Shown one piece after another: positions 7,700 to 15,252 of a stretch of DNA of 17,719 nucleotides. Both the position numbers and the translations under genes were made by a program. Each line of letters opens with the position of its first letter. The first letter of the stretch is position 1. A model generated the notes under the pieces. It was given only the letters and a program-made list of their open reading frames with translations. It searched no databases and was not told where the DNA came from. Origin of the DNA: CAZUZD01 sp964624465 (GTDB lineage: Bacteria > Planctomycetota > Planctomycetia > Isosphaerales > Isosphaeraceae); assembly GCA_964624465.1 (NCBI GenBank), contig CAZUZD010000107.1:1-17719 (forward strand), given 5' to 3'.

Positions 7700-8167
7700 A
7701 TGAGCCCGTCGCCCGAGCCGAATCCGAACCCCGCCCCTGGGCGCCCCGACGCGGTCGTCGAGGGGCCCTGGTACCGCGACGGCCTGGCCTTCGCATGCAC
7801 CCGTTGTGGCGCCTGCTGCACCGGGACGCCCGGCTATGTCTGGGTGAACGTGGCGGAGATCGATCGGCTGGCCGGGCACCTGGGCCTGGACCGGGATGCC
7901 TTCGGGCGGCGGTACTTGCGGCGCGTCGAGGGGCAGCTGAGCCTGATCGAGAAGCCGAATTACGACTGCATCTTCTGGGACACGACCACCGGCTGCACCG
8001 TCTACGAGGCGCGACCGACCCAGTGCCGCACCTGGCCGTTCTGGCCCGAGAACGTCGCCACCCCGGCCGACTGGGAGGGCGTGCGCCGGGTCTGCCCGGG
8101 GTCGGGCCAGGGCCCGCTGTACAGCGTGGGCCAGATCCAGGAAGCGCTGCGGCAGTCGCCCGATTGA
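7700..8167 (+). CDS. YkgJ-family cysteine-cluster protein (copy 1)
   Basis: A 155-residue protein of the YkgJ/CxxCxxCC family, putative Zn- or Fe-S-binding cytoplasmic proteins of unknown function. The full signature CTRCGACC is at residues 33-40. Further conserved cysteines are at 90 (NYDCIFWD), 99 (GCTVYEARPTQCR), 109 and 132. A Pro-rich N-terminal extension of about 20 residues precedes the domain. The ATG at 7700 has no strong Shine-Dalgarno sequence. A second, divergent family member follows 85 nt later on the same strand, so the two may be cotranscribed. The metal and the substrate cannot be predicted from the sequence. Confidence 0.88.
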   Translation: MSPSPEPNPNPAPGRPDAVVEGPWYRDGLAFACTRCGACCTGTPGYVWVNVAEIDRLAGHLGLDRDAFGRRYLRRVEGQLSLIEKPNYDCIFWDTTTGCTVYEARPTQCRTWPFWPENVATPADWEGVRRVCPGSGQGPLYSVGQIQEALRQSPD

Positions 8168-8252
8168 GTCGCGGCCCAGGCCGCCAGGCGGACCGGGCCC
8201 GGAGCCGTCCCGTTGTCGTGTCGAGGCCGCCCCCGCCGGGGCCGAGGGCCGC

Positions 8253-8840
8253 ATGCCCCCGCCCCCCGTCGCGCCCCCAGCCGGACTCCCCATGAGCGCA
8301 CCCCAGGGCCCCCAGATCCCCAGCCCACTGCCGGGTCCCCCGGAGGCGGTCCGCGAGGGCCTGCATGCGATCTACCGGGCGCTGGAGGCCGACGTGGCGG
8401 CCGCCGGGCCGGTCTGCGAGCTCAGTGGCCGGTGCTGCCGGTTCCGGGAGTTCGACCACACCCTGTTCCTGACGGCGCCCGAGGCGGACCTGCTGCTGGC
8501 CGAGGCCCCGACCCCGCCCCGGCCCCTGGACGATGGCGACACCTGCCCCTGGCAGGACGACCGCGGCCACTGCACGGCCCGCGACGCCCGCCCGCTGGGC
8601 TGCCGGGTCTACTTCTGCGATCCGTCGTATCAGGAGCGGGCCCACGAGCTGACCGAGGCGTATCTGGGACGGCTCCGCGTGCTGGTGCAGGCGCACGACC
8701 TGGCCTGGAACTACGCCCCCCTGCACCGCCACCTGCACGCCGCCCGCGCCGACGGCCGGTTCCCGGCGCCCCCGGCCGCCGGGTCGTCAGCCGCCCCCGG
8801 AGCCGGGGCCCCCGACCCGCGACCCGACCTTTTGGCTTGA
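8253..8840 (+). CDS. YkgJ-family cysteine-cluster protein (copy 2, divergent)
   Basis: A 195-residue protein with the same cysteine-cluster fold but low similarity to its upstream neighbour. The first cluster is a variant, CELSGRCC (55-62), lacking one cysteine of the CxxCxxCC pattern. Later cysteines are at 98 (CPW), 107 (HCTARDARPLGC), 117 and 122. A helix-rich segment follows (130-165), then a low-complexity Ala/Pro/Gly tail. The start is uncertain: ATG at 8253 begins with a Pro-rich stretch, while the in-frame ATG at 8292 would give a 182-residue protein without it. Neither has a clear ribosome site. Its stop codon overlaps the -35 box of the following HU promoter. The function is unknown. 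Confidence 0.82.
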   Translation: MPPPPVAPPAGLPMSAPQGPQIPSPLPGPPEAVREGLHAIYRALEADVAAAGPVCELSGRCCRFREFDHTLFLTAPEADLLLAEAPTPPRPLDDGDTCPWQDDRGHCTARDARPLGCRVYFCDPSYQERAHELTEAYLGRLRVLVQAHDLAWNYAPLHRHLHAARADGRFPAPPAAGSSAAPGAGAPDPRPDLLA

Positions 8841-8865
8841 CACTAGTCCAAGCCACCATTACCTT
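8837..8865 (+). promoter_or_regulatory. Sigma70-like promoter for the HU gene
   Basis: A perfect TTGACA -35 box (8837-8842) is followed after 17 bp by TACCTT (8860-8865), about 50 bp before the HU start. The surrounding stretch is the most AT-rich in the neighbourhood. The -35 box overlaps the stop codon of the upstream YkgJ-family gene. Confidence 0.65.
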
Positions 8866-8916
8866 TGAGCCGACGCTTCCGGGCTAGGACCGGCCCCGTC
8901 CCCTGGAGATCGCCCC

Positions 8917-9324
8917 GTGACCAAGAAAGAGATCGTCAAGAAGATTTCCGAGGAGATTGGGCTCACCCAGCTCAAGACCAAGGACATCGTCCAGCGCACC
9001 TTGGATGCGATCATCCACACCTTGGTGACCGAGGGCCGCATCGAGCTCCGCAACTTCGGGGTCTTCGAGGTGAAGCGGCGGGCTCCGCGCAAGGCGCGCA
9101 ACCCGCGCACCGGAGATAAGGTGAGCGTGCCGGCGAAGAACGTGGTGACGTTCAAGCCGGGCAAGGAGATGGAAAAACTCGTCCGATCGATGAATCCGGA
9201 AAATCTTCCACTGCTGGACGAGGCCGCCGATGCCGATGAAGACAGTAACGGTTCGGCCGATTCGACCGGCAGCACGCGGGTGACCACGTCCGCCGGGATC
9301 GAGGCCGACTCGGACGACGAGTGA
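8917..9324 (+). CDS. HU/IHF-family nucleoid DNA-binding protein with acidic C-terminal tail
   Basis: A 135-residue histone-like protein. Residues 1-90 are a standard HU fold: MTKKEIVKKISEE at the N-terminus, the core RIELRNFGVFEVKRR, the DNA-minor-groove arm tip RNPRTG (61-66) and FKPGKEMEKLV. A tail of about 40 residues rich in Asp, Glu, Ser and Thr (from about 100 to the DSDDE end) extends beyond the usual roughly 90-residue length. Such a tail could compete with DNA for the basic body or mediate contacts; this is inference. The GTG start at 8917 is fixed by the HU N-terminus and by GGAG about 9 nt upstream. Its AAG/GAG-rich codons make it less GC-rich than its neighbours, as expected for the protein's composition. 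It is probably transcribed from the TTGACA promoter just upstream. Confidence 0.95.
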   Translation: MTKKEIVKKISEEIGLTQLKTKDIVQRTLDAIIHTLVTEGRIELRNFGVFEVKRRAPRKARNPRTGDKVSVPAKNVVTFKPGKEMEKLVRSMNPENLPLLDEAADADEDSNGSADSTGSTRVTTSAGIEADSDDE

Positions 9325-9443
9325 GCGGCGCAACCCCTCCGACCCGGGCCAACGGAATTTTCGCTGGCCTTCGACGGGGTGGCGTGCCGATTCAAACGGT
9401 GACCGAGCCGAGCCGGATTGAGCCGAGCCAGGGCCGGCGAGCG

Positions 9444-9475
9444 GGATCTCCCAGGCGGAGCCTGGGCCCAGATCC
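9444..9475 (+). terminator. Strong hairpin downstream of the HU gene
   Basis: CCCAGGC (9450-9456) pairs with GCCTGGG (9460-9466) around a 3-nt loop. The stem continues as GGATCT (9444-9449) with AGATCC (9470-9475) across a 3-nt bulge. It lies 119 nt after the HU stop and about 100 nt before the next start. There is no U-tract, so it may be a Rho-independent-like terminator, an RNA 3' end stabiliser, or a structured leader of the next gene. Confidence 0.4.
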
Positions 9476-9571
9476 TGGAACTCTCGTCGGCCCCCCTGAT
9501 CTCTGCGATCGCGCGACGGAACTCGCGACCTGGTGATCGGTGGCATGCCCCGGAGGCGGGAGGATCCCGAA

Positions 9572-9805
9572 ATGCGTAAGCTCTTGGCGGCCCTGACCCT
9601 GATGGTGGTCTTCCTCGCCATCGGCGAAGGATGTGCCCCCGTACCGCTGCCGCACTACGCGGCCTACCCGCCCCGGCGGGTCGAGCAATTGCTCGTCGAC
9701 AGCGAAAACCTGCGACAGGCCGGCGACGAGTGGAACCGGATCTGGTTCCTCGACCAGCCGTCGCACATGACCCCGTTCCGCACCCACGGCGGCCTGGGTC
9801 CCTGA
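9572..9805 (+). CDS. Small secreted or membrane-anchored protein
   Basis: A 77-residue protein. A signal-peptide-like N-terminus (MRKLLAALTLMVVFLAIGEGC) ends in a cysteine at 21 that could be lipidated, although the preceding IGEG is a poor lipobox. The mature part contains PPRRVEQLLVDSENLRQAGDEW and then WFLDQPSHMTPFRTHGG, a hydrophilic, probably helical segment. I believe similar short proteins are common in planctomycetes, but no function is known to me. The ATG at 9572 is preferred over an in-frame upstream start at 9533 because GGGAGG lies about 10 nt upstream and the signal peptide then begins directly. Confidence 0.75.
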   Translation: MRKLLAALTLMVVFLAIGEGCAPVPLPHYAAYPPRRVEQLLVDSENLRQAGDEWNRIWFLDQPSHMTPFRTHGGLGP

Positions 9806-10141
9806 TCGAGGGCCTGCCACCGACCCCGGTGTGCTCGGTCCGTTGCCCTCGCGGCGACCCCCGAATTCCGCCGACGACCGGTCCGGGCCCTGGCCCCGAC
9901 CGGTCGTTCCGGCATGCGCACCGCCCCCGTTGGGGGCTTGACCCGACGGCCCCGGCCCCCTGCAATAGGGGTCGGAGCCCGACCCGAGGGTGGCCTCGGC
10001 CTCGCCCCGCCTGCCCACCGACTCCGCTCGAACCGCGCGGCCCCCGGGCCCAGCGGTTCGCCTGGCCTGCCCCGCCCTGCCCACCGCCAGGGTCGCTCCA
10101 GTCGTGCGGAGCCGACCCGCCGCGCCCGACGGAGATCCGCC
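9806..10141. other. Intergenic region with a hairpin and a candidate promoter
   Basis: No coding sequence is supported in this 336-bp gap. A short GC hairpin, GCCCCC/GGGGGC (9923-9928 with 9932-9937, loop GTT), may end the small upstream gene. It is followed immediately by a sigma70-like promoter. The remaining stretch to the DUF1501 start would be a leader of roughly 170 nt with no recognised riboswitch. Confidence 0.4.
9938..9966 (+). promoter_or_regulatory. Candidate sigma70-like promoter for the DUF1501 gene
   Basis: TTGACC (9938-9943) and TGCAAT (9961-9966) are 17 bp apart, with 5/6 and 4/6 consensus matches. It is the best promoter-like pair in this gap, and it lies about 175 bp upstream of the DUF1501 start. 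Confidence 0.45.
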
Positions 10142-11560
10142 ATGCTCAGGTTCCCGGACCCCGGTCTGGTGGAGTCCCACGGCCGCCTCACGCGCCGGGA
10201 ATGGCTCCGGGTGGGCGGCATCGGCCTGGGCGGCCTGTCCCTGCCGATGCTGGGGTCGCGCGCCTCGGCCGTGCCGGCGAGCCTCAAGGGCTCCGCGCTG
10301 GCCAGCAGCTTCGGGCGGGCGAAGTCGGTGATCGTCTTCGGCCTGATGGGCGGCCCGCCCCAGCACGAGACCTGGGACCCCAAGCCCGGGGCCTCGGAGG
10401 AGATCCGGGGCGCCTTCGGCTCGATCGCCACCCGCACGCCGGGCCTGAGCGTCGGCGAGCTGATGCCCCGCACGGCGCAGCTCACCGACCGGATCGCGGT
10501 GCTGCGGGCGGTCGTCACCAACGACAACGCGCACTCCTCCAGCGGCTACCAGATGCTCACCGGCATCCCGCACCTGCCGCCGAGCTTCGAGAACGCCACC
10601 CCCAAGCCGCCGAACCTGGCGCCCTCGATGGGGGCCATCGCCCGCTACCTGATCCCCGACACCGGCGGCATGCCCTCGGCGGTCACCCTGCCCGAGCACC
10701 TCTGGAACGACGGCAACATCCCCTGGCCAGGGCAGGACGCCGGCGACCTGGGCCGCAAGTTCGACCCCTGGCTGGTGAACTGCGACCCGACCCTGGCCAG
10801 CTTCCAGATCCCCGGCCTCGACCTGCCCGAGGGGGTCAGCGTCGGCCGGCTCGACGGCCGGCGCTCGCTCCGCGACCAGCTGGCGGCCACCTTCGACGCC
10901 GCCGGCGAGAGCGGCCGGTTCGAGCAGTTCGACACCCACGGCCGGCGCGCCTTCGACATCCTCAGCAGCGGCCGGTCGCGCAAGGCCTTCGACATCACCG
11001 CCGAGGACCCGAGACTGCGCGACCGCTACGGCCGCAGCCGCTTCGGCCAGAGCTGCCTGCTGGCCCGCCGCCTGGTCGAGGCCGGCGTCTCCCTGATCCA
11101 GGTCAACTGGACCCGGATCCCCGACAAGCCCAGCGGCGGCGGCTGGGACACCCACGTCACGCACAACGCGTCGATCAAAGACCTGCTCATGCCGATGATG
11201 GACCAGACCTACTCGGCGCTCCTGGAGGACCTCGAGTCGCGGGGCCTGCTCGACGAGACGCTGGTCGTCTGGTTCGGCGAGTTCGGCCGCACGCCGCGGT
11301 TCAACCCGCAGGGGGGCCGCGACCACTGGGGCCGCTGCTTCTCGCTGGCCCTGGCCGGCGGCGGCATCCGGGGGGGCCTCGTGCACGGGGCCTCCGACCG
11401 GAACGCGGCCGAGCCGGTCTCGGGGGTCGTCACGCCGGGCGACCTGATCGCGACGATCTTCCACTGCCTGGGCTTCGCGCCCGAGACCGAGCTGCGCGAC
11501 CGCACCGGCCGGCCGGTGCCGCTGAGCCGGGGCCGGGTGCTCGGGGAACTGCTCGTCTGA
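10142..11560 (+). CDS. DUF1501 family protein with Tat signal
   Basis: A 472-residue protein of the DUF1501 family, a group related to the alkaline phosphatase/sulfatase superfamily and greatly expanded in planctomycetes. The N-terminus has a twin-arginine motif (LTRREWLRVGG, Arg 18-19) and a hydrophobic stretch, so export in folded form is likely. Family motifs include VIVFGLMGGPPQHETWDPKP, NDNAHSSSGYQMLTG, WDTHVTHN, VVWFGEFGRTPRFN and GRDHWG. The ATG at 10142 is preceded by GGAG and gives the Tat signal directly; in-frame starts further upstream would extend into noncoding DNA. Many family members sit beside DUF1549/DUF1553 (PSD1) genes, but here it is followed by a DUF3500 gene. The substrate is not known; sulfated polysaccharide metabolism has been suggested for such families. 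Confidence 0.9.
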   Translation: MLRFPDPGLVESHGRLTRREWLRVGGIGLGGLSLPMLGSRASAVPASLKGSALASSFGRAKSVIVFGLMGGPPQHETWDPKPGASEEIRGAFGSIATRTPGLSVGELMPRTAQLTDRIAVLRAVVTNDNAHSSSGYQMLTGIPHLPPSFENATPKPPNLAPSMGAIARYLIPDTGGMPSAVTLPEHLWNDGNIPWPGQDAGDLGRKFDPWLVNCDPTLASFQIPGLDLPEGVSVGRLDGRRSLRDQLAATFDAAGESGRFEQFDTHGRRAFDILSSGRSRKAFDITAEDPRLRDRYGRSRFGQSCLLARRLVEAGVSLIQVNWTRIPDKPSGGGWDTHVTHNASIKDLLMPMMDQTYSALLEDLESRGLLDETLVVWFGEFGRTPRFNPQGGRDHWGRCFSLALAGGGIRGGLVHGASDRNAAEPVSGVVTPGDLIATIFHCLGFAPETELRDRTGRPVPLSRGRVLGELLV

Positions 11561-11562
11561 TC

Positions 11563-11577
11563 GGCCGGTCGCCGGCC
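11563..11577 (+). terminator. Short GC hairpin after the DUF1501 stop
   Basis: GGCCGG (11563-11568) and CCGGCC (11572-11577) form a 6-bp stem with a 3-nt loop, 2 nt after the stop codon. There is no T-tract, and such short GC palindromes are frequent in this DNA, so the terminator call is weak. Confidence 0.25.
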
Positions 11578-11723
11578 CGGCGGCGGGGGTGTGTCCCCTG
11601 GCGTCGGGCGGTGCGGGCGGTAGGATGAGGCCGATGAGGGGTCCGTCCCGGGGCCGCGCCACCGTCGCGACGCGGGGACTGGCCGACACGATCGAAGTAA
11701 AGCTGGGTGGGAGGACGCCGCCG

Positions 11724-12767
11724 ATGCATGCGCACGGGATCAAACCGAGCCTGACCCTGGCCGCCGCCGCCGTGGTGGGGACCGCGCTCTGGGCCGGGGC
11801 CCAGATCGACACGACCGGCAATGCCATGGCGATCGCCGCCGAGCGGTTCCTGGCGGCGCTCGAGCCCGAGCAGAAGGCGAAGGCGACCTTCGCCTTCGAC
11901 GCGCCCGAGCGGCTGAACTGGCACTTCATCCCCCGCGAGCGCCAGGGCCTGCCGATCAAGGCGATGAGCTCCGAGCAGCGGGCGCTGGCCTTCGGGCTGG
12001 TGCAGTCGGGCCTGTCGCGCGAGGGCGGCCTGAAGGCGACGACGATCATGAGCCTGGAGGCGATCCTCCGCGAGCTGGAGAAGGGCAGCGGCCCAGTGCG
12101 CGACCCCGAGCTGTACTTCGTCTCGATCTTCGGCCAGCCGTCGGGCCGGGGCACCTGGGGCTGGCGGATCGAGGGCCACCACCTGTCGCTGAACTTCACG
12201 GTCAAGGACGGCAAGATCACCTCGGCGACCCCGGCGTTCTTCGGGTCCAACCCCGCCGAGGTCCGCCAGGGCCCGCGCCAGGGCCTGCGGGCGCTGGCCG
12301 AGATCGAGGACCGCGCCCTGCGGCTGTTCCAGGCGCTCGACGACGACCAGAAGAAGGCCGCCGTGGTCGCCGACAAGGCGCCCAACGACATCCCCAGCAA
12401 CTACGGCGCGCAGGGCCAGGCCGGCCTGCCGGCGAAGGCCCCGACCCTCGAGCCGGTCGGCCTGCCGGCGACCCGCCTGAGCGCCGACCAGCGCAAGCAG
12501 CTCGACCTGCTGATCGACGCCTACGCCGGCAGCATGCCCGAGGAAGTCGCCGGCTCGTGGCTCTCCGACGTGAAGCGCTCCGGCGACGACGTCCGGTTCG
12601 CCTGGTACGGCCCGGCCGAGCGGACCCAGGCACACGGATACCTGGTGCTGGGCTCGACCTTCGAGATCGAGTTCAACAACACCCAGAACGGCGCCAACCA
12701 CATCCACAGCCTCTGGCGTTCCCGGATCGGCGACTTCGGCCAGACCGCGACCGCCGCGGCCCCCTGA
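11724..12767 (+). CDS. DUF3500 family secreted protein
   Basis: A 347-residue protein of the DUF3500 family. A signal peptide is likely (KPSLTLAAAAVVGTALWAGA, residues 7-26). Family features include RLNWHFIPRERQGLPIKAMS, EQRALAFGLVQSGLS, DPELYFVSIFGQPS, TWGWRIEGHHLSLNF, TPAFFGSNPAEV and the C-terminal IHSLWR. The biochemical function of the family is not established. The ATG at 11724 is supported by GGGAGG about 10-12 nt upstream and by the signal peptide; earlier in-frame starts give an implausible N-terminus. A TAGGAT (11621-11626) could be a -10 box but lacks a good -35 partner, so readthrough from the DUF1501 gene 163 nt upstream is also possible. A strong palindrome follows the stop. Confidence 0.88.
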   Translation: MHAHGIKPSLTLAAAAVVGTALWAGAQIDTTGNAMAIAAERFLAALEPEQKAKATFAFDAPERLNWHFIPRERQGLPIKAMSSEQRALAFGLVQSGLSREGGLKATTIMSLEAILRELEKGSGPVRDPELYFVSIFGQPSGRGTWGWRIEGHHLSLNFTVKDGKITSATPAFFGSNPAEVRQGPRQGLRALAEIEDRALRLFQALDDDQKKAAVVADKAPNDIPSNYGAQGQAGLPAKAPTLEPVGLPATRLSADQRKQLDLLIDAYAGSMPEEVAGSWLSDVKRSGDDVRFAWYGPAERTQAHGYLVLGSTFEIEFNNTQNGANHIHSLWRSRIGDFGQTATAAAP

Positions 12768-12781
12768 CGCTCCCCGGCGTC

Positions 12782-12811
12782 CGGGATCGGGCCCGGCCGG
12801 GCCCGATCCCG
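12782..12811 (+). terminator. 30-bp perfect palindrome after the DUF3500 gene
   Basis: The 30 bases are a perfect palindrome centred between 12796 and 12797; the outer half reads CGGGATCGGGCCCGG. It begins 15 nt after the stop codon and would fold into a very stable stem in RNA. No U-tract follows. A transcription end or 3' stabilising hairpin between the DUF3500 gene and the glycosyltransferase cluster is the likely role. Confidence 0.5.
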
Positions 12812-12862
12812 TGCCCCGGACCGGGGGAGTGCCGACGTCCACCTGGACGCTGGCATGTTCAA

Positions 12863-12891
12863 GCAAAACGGCTTTACAGGGGTGGTTTTGC
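12863..12891 (+). promoter_or_regulatory. Inverted repeat in the leader region of the glycosyltransferase cluster
   Basis: GCAAAAC (12863-12869) and GTTTTGC (12885-12891) are perfect 7-nt inverted arms around a 15-nt AT-richer centre containing TTTACA. They lie about 165 bp upstream of the GT4 start, in the least GC-rich part of the gap. A TAGGAT (12907-12912) downstream could be a -10 box. It could be an operator or part of the promoter; the evidence is structural only. Confidence 0.3.
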
Positions 12892-13054
12892 CGGGGCGTT
12901 CCCGGATAGGATGTGCCGTCGGCCGATCGAGCGAGGTCCGGTCGCGGCGGACCCTGGCCGGACCAGCGAGGCCGCTGGCATGGGCCCGGGCCGCGTGGTC
13001 CCCAGCCGCGCGGGACCCCGTGGCCGCAGTCCTCCGGCACCCGCACGAGCACCC

Positions 13055-14239
13055 ATGAAGCTGGGCATCGGCGTCTACTCGCCCTCCTACCCCGGCCTGA
13101 ACGGCGAGGGGGGCATTGGCACCTACACCCGCCACCTGGCCCGGGGGCTGAGCGAGTACGGGCACCGGGTGCATGTGCTGACGCCAGGCGAGCCGGCCGG
13201 CTCGACGACCCACGACGGGGACGTCGCGGTCCACTACTGCCGCAACGACTACCTGCGGGGCGCCGACCGGGTCCTGCCCGGCGCCGGCGCGACGGTGCGG
13301 ATCGGCCGGGCGATGCAGGGACTGGTGACCCGCGAGCGGCTCGACCTGGTCGAGTTCACCAACTGGGGCGGCGACGGGCTGTACTTCAGCCGGCGGCGGC
13401 GGGTCCCGCTGGTGGTCCGGCTCAGCACCTCGGCGCGCGAGGCGGCCGAGATCGACGGCACGCCGATGGATCACCGGCTCCGCTGGGACGTGCGCCGCGA
13501 GCGCTGGGCGGCCCGCGCGGCCGACCTGCTGATCACCCACTCGCGGTGCCACCGCGGCCTGATGGCCGCGGAGCTCGGAGTGCCCGCCGAGCGGATCGCG
13601 GTGGTGCCGCTGGCGGTGCCGCTGCCGCCGTCGCCGCCGGAGCGGCTCGCACCGACCCCGGACGGGGCGCCCACGGTCGTGTTCCTGGGCCGGCTGGAGA
13701 AGCGCAAGGGGACCCTGGACCTGATCCGGGCGATCGCCCGGATCCACCCCGAGTTCCCCGCCGCCCGGTTCGTGTTCATCGGCAAGGACCGCCCGCACTG
13801 CCCCGGCGGCCGGTCCCACGCGGCGTACATCGCCGACGAGCTGCCGGAATCGCAGCAGCGGCAGATCGCCCTGCTGGGCCGGCTGCCCGACGCCGAGGTC
13901 GATGCCTGGCTGGCCCGCGCCGACCTGTTCGTGGCGCCGTCCCTGTACGAGTCGTTCGGCCTGATCTTCCTGGAGGCCATGCGCTGGGGTACCCCGGTCC
14001 TCGGCACCCGGGTGGGCGGGATTCCCGAGACGGTCGTCGACGGCGAATCGGGGGTGCTGGTGCCGCCCGGCGACCCGGACGCGCTGGCCGTGGCGATCGT
14101 GGGCCTGCTGCGGGACCCCGCCCGGCGCCAGGCGCTGGGGGCCGCCGGCCGCCGTCGGGTCGAGTCCGAGTTCACCACCGACCGGATGACCGAGCGCACC
14201 CTGGCCCTGTACGAGCCACTGGTGGGAGGCCGACGATGA
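13055..14239 (+). CDS. Glycosyltransferase family 4 protein
   Basis: A 394-residue GT-B retaining glycosyltransferase that would transfer a sugar from a nucleotide-sugar donor to a growing glycan in the cytoplasm. The N-terminal domain shows the family's Gly-rich motif (GEGGIGTYTRHLARGL, 17-32). The C-terminal donor-binding domain shows VVFLGRLEKRKGTLDLI (208-224), the EX7E motif (E299 to E307 in YESFGLIFLEAM), GTPVLGTRVGGIPE and GVLVPPGDPDALA. The ATG at 13055 fits the family N-terminus (MKLGIGVYSPSY); its ribosome site is weak. The last codon and stop overlap the next gene's start as ATGA, indicating translational coupling. Acceptor and sugar cannot be predicted from sequence; surface polysaccharide or glycolipid synthesis is the likely context. 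Confidence 0.93.
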   Translation: MKLGIGVYSPSYPGLNGEGGIGTYTRHLARGLSEYGHRVHVLTPGEPAGSTTHDGDVAVHYCRNDYLRGADRVLPGAGATVRIGRAMQGLVTRERLDLVEFTNWGGDGLYFSRRRRVPLVVRLSTSAREAAEIDGTPMDHRLRWDVRRERWAARAADLLITHSRCHRGLMAAELGVPAERIAVVPLAVPLPPSPPERLAPTPDGAPTVVFLGRLEKRKGTLDLIRAIARIHPEFPAARFVFIGKDRPHCPGGRSHAAYIADELPESQQRQIALLGRLPDAEVDAWLARADLFVAPSLYESFGLIFLEAMRWGTPVLGTRVGGIPETVVDGESGVLVPPGDPDALAVAIVGLLRDPARRQALGAAGRRRVESEFTTDRMTERTLALYEPLVGGRR

Positions 14240-15165
14240 GCCAGGCCCGGGTCTCGGTCGTGATCCCCTGCTACAACTACGGCGCCTTCGTGGCGGAGAC
14301 GGTCGACAGCGCCCTGGCCCAGACCGTACCGCCCCACGAGGTGATCGTCGTCGACGACGGCAGCACCGACGACACCCGCGAGCGGCTGGCCCCCTACGCC
14401 GATCGGATTCGCTACGTGCACCAGGCCAACGGCGGACTGTCGGCGGCGCGCAACCGCGGGATCGCCGAGGCGACCGGCGACTGGATCGCCCTGCTCGACG
14501 CCGACGACCTCTGGCACCCCGAGAAGACCGCGCTGCAGCTGCGGGCGCTGGAGCGGTACCCCGAGGCGCGGCTGATCGGGGCGGCGGCCGGCCCCCGCGC
14601 CATGCCCGAGCACCTGCCGGCCGAGTCCGCGATCCGCACCCTCGACGTGCCGGCGTTCCTGCTGCGGGCCCCCTTCGCCCCCTCCTCGGCCTTGATCCGC
14701 CGCGACTGCCTCCAGAGGGTGGGCGGCTTCGACGAGCAGCTGCGGTCGGTCGAGGACCGCGACATGTGGCTGCGGATCGCCGTCCACCACCTCGCGATCC
14801 TGGTCGAGACCCCCTGCTGGTGGTACCGCCTGCACGCCGGACAGATGTCCAAGCGGACCCGGACGATGCACGAGAACTACGAACTTGTCCTGGCGAAGTT
14901 CTTCCGCGAGAATCCTCAGTATGAAAACCAGCGGCAACAGGCCCAGGGGTTCCTGAACCTCGACACCGCGCTCTCGTACCTGGCCGAACAGGATCGCGGG
15001 TCCGCCGCGCGGTACGCGCTTCGCTCCCTCCAGTGCTGGCCGTGGGGGTTTGGCGGGGGGGTGCACGAGTATGGCAAATTCCTCCGGCTCCGGATCATCG
15101 TCCGCAATTTCAAGGACTTCCTGGTCCGGTCTCCGCTCGCCTCCTACCCGGCTCGCTCGGCCTGA
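14236..15165 (+). CDS. Glycosyltransferase family 2 protein (first in cluster)
   Basis: A 309-residue GT-A fold glycosyltransferase. The nucleotide-binding start is VSVVIPCYNYGAF, with DDGS at 40-43. The metal-binding DXD-type motif is DADD (88-91) in GDWIALLDADDLW. A later VEDRDMWLRIA motif matches the acceptor-side EDxD region of GT2 enzymes. The ATG at 14236 overlaps the preceding GT4 stop by 4 nt and has GGAGG about 8 nt upstream, so the pair is coupled. The C-terminus has no obvious membrane segment. It is clearly related to, but much diverged from, the two GT2 genes that follow. Donor and acceptor are unknown. Confidence 0.93.
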   Translation: MSQARVSVVIPCYNYGAFVAETVDSALAQTVPPHEVIVVDDGSTDDTRERLAPYADRIRYVHQANGGLSAARNRGIAEATGDWIALLDADDLWHPEKTALQLRALERYPEARLIGAAAGPRAMPEHLPAESAIRTLDVPAFLLRAPFAPSSALIRRDCLQRVGGFDEQLRSVEDRDMWLRIAVHHLAILVETPCWWYRLHAGQMSKRTRTMHENYELVLAKFFRENPQYENQRQQAQGFLNLDTALSYLAEQDRGSAARYALRSLQCWPWGFGGGVHEYGKFLRLRIIVRNFKDFLVRSPLASYPARSA

Positions 15166-15252
15166 GGCTGTCAGGAGCCCGCAGACCCCTCGGCCGCCCT
15201 TGCGGGTCCCGCAGCAGACTTGAGGTCTTCCTTGGCGTCGGACCCGAACGCG

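Noticed and set aside
9914..10141. N-terminal extension of the DUF1501 protein by 76 residues
   Set aside because: It would bury the Tat signal internally; the ATG at 10142 has a ribosome site and places the twin arginine correctly.
9392..12400. A 1002-codon minus-strand open frame opposite the DUF1501 and DUF3500 genes
   Set aside because: Low-complexity Arg/Ala/Gly/Pro translation with no motif; the plus-strand genes have clear family features.
12557..13054. N-terminal extension of the GT4 protein to an upstream in-frame start
   Set aside because: It would overlap the DUF3500 gene and the 30-bp palindrome, while the ATG at 13055 gives a normal GT4 N-terminus.
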